Part shown: positions 32,854-32,945 of the stretch, piece after piece
Position numbering within the stretch: the first letter of the stretch is position 1
Layout: each line of letters starts with the position of its first letter
Source of the DNA: an uncultured Algibacter sp.
GTDB lineage: Bacteria > Bacteroidota > Bacteroidia > Flavobacteriales > Flavobacteriaceae
Reading direction: 5' to 3'
Assembly: GCF_905480415.1 (NCBI RefSeq)
Contig: NZ_CAJQQI010000029.1
Span: 1 to 32,945 of the forward strand
Length of the DNA stretch: 32,945 nucleotides
The notes under the pieces: model-generated
What the model was told of the DNA's origin: nothing
Databases searched by the model: none
The model's input: only the letters and a program-made list of their open reading frames with translations
Translations under genes and position numbers: made by a program

Positions 32854-32945
32854 TTAGCTTTTAATGTTTATAATTTCAGATTCCAAAGCTTCTTTTGCCA
32901 TCTGAGCTTCTTCAGATAAAGGAAGACGGTTAGCATCTAATAAAT
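32854..32945 (-). CDS. C-terminal end of an unidentified protein (5' partial)
   Basis: An open frame enters from the right edge on the minus strand and ends at TAA (32856-32854). The last residues read LLDANRLPLSEEAQMAKEAL then ESEIINIKS. It is 20 bases upstream of the YHYH gene and may head the same operon. The tail looks helical; it is too short to assign. Confidence 0.6.
   Translation of the reverse strand, partial: LLDANRLPLSEEAQMAKEALESEIINIKS

Noticed and set aside
1-32945. CRISPR arrays, tRNA or rRNA genes, insertion sequences or prophage genes
   Set aside because: No regularly spaced repeats, cloverleaf-like sequences, transposase or integrase motifs, or phage structural genes were seen on either strand.

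Overview
The window looks like chromosomal DNA of a marine-type member of the Flavobacteriaceae (Bacteroidota). The evidence is strong AT richness, promoter-like TTG-N19-TAnnTTTG elements, a type IX secretion sorting domain, the GlmU-family nucleotidyltransferase/acyltransferase, a CarB of only 950 residues, DUF4199 and DUF5777 proteins, and many short lipoproteins with xxxC lipoboxes. I see no phage, IS element, CRISPR array, tRNA or rRNA. Most genes are core genes, with accessory envelope clusters between them.

Layout. (1) 1-5423 is a cobalamin-uptake locus. A BtuB-like TonB-dependent receptor on the minus strand sits behind a clear cobalamin riboswitch and is divergent from a btuF-btuC-btuD-like ABC importer operon on the plus strand. 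(2) 5517-7737 holds an rmuC gene interrupted by a frameshift, a small membrane protein and a hotdog acyl-CoA thioesterase. (3) 7852-10194 is a set of exported proteins: an OB-fold protein, a DUF5777 barrel, a mono-heme lipoprotein and a YceI protein. It faces a type IX-secreted cupredoxin (10262-10888, minus). (4) 10958-14084 (minus) holds carB and rpmH; rpmH (53 aa) has a good promoter and terminator. (5) 14380-17608 holds a TPR membrane protein, a lytic transglycosylase, an alpha/beta hydrolase, a small degenerate acetyltransferase-like protein and a lipocalin-like lipoprotein. A 27-bp perfect inverted repeat serves as a two-way terminator. (6) 17724-22649 holds mtaB, an orphan oligopeptide-type binding lipoprotein, a structured-RNA-like intergenic element, a GlmU-family protein and type B L31. 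(7) 22773-27838 (plus) holds DUF4199, a family 2 glycosyltransferase, a phosphohexomutase and an MsbA-like ABC exporter. (8) 28125-29681 (plus) is an ECF sigma factor, a membrane-anchored partner with a duplicated N-terminal motif, and a periplasmic Spy/CpxP-like sensor, preceded by an intergenic region rich in repeats. (9) 29696-32945 (minus) is a tight run of four lipoproteins (YHYH domain, MORN-type repeats, SCO, Asp-box propeller) downstream of a partial gene.

The least explained parts are the four-lipoprotein operon containing SCO and YHYH, the exported heme/YceI/DUF5777/cupredoxin group, the duplicated motif in the sigma-factor partner with its repeat-rich upstream region, and the conserved-looking structured element at about 20900-21083. 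All functional statements rest on reading the sequence and on remembered family knowledge; no search was run.
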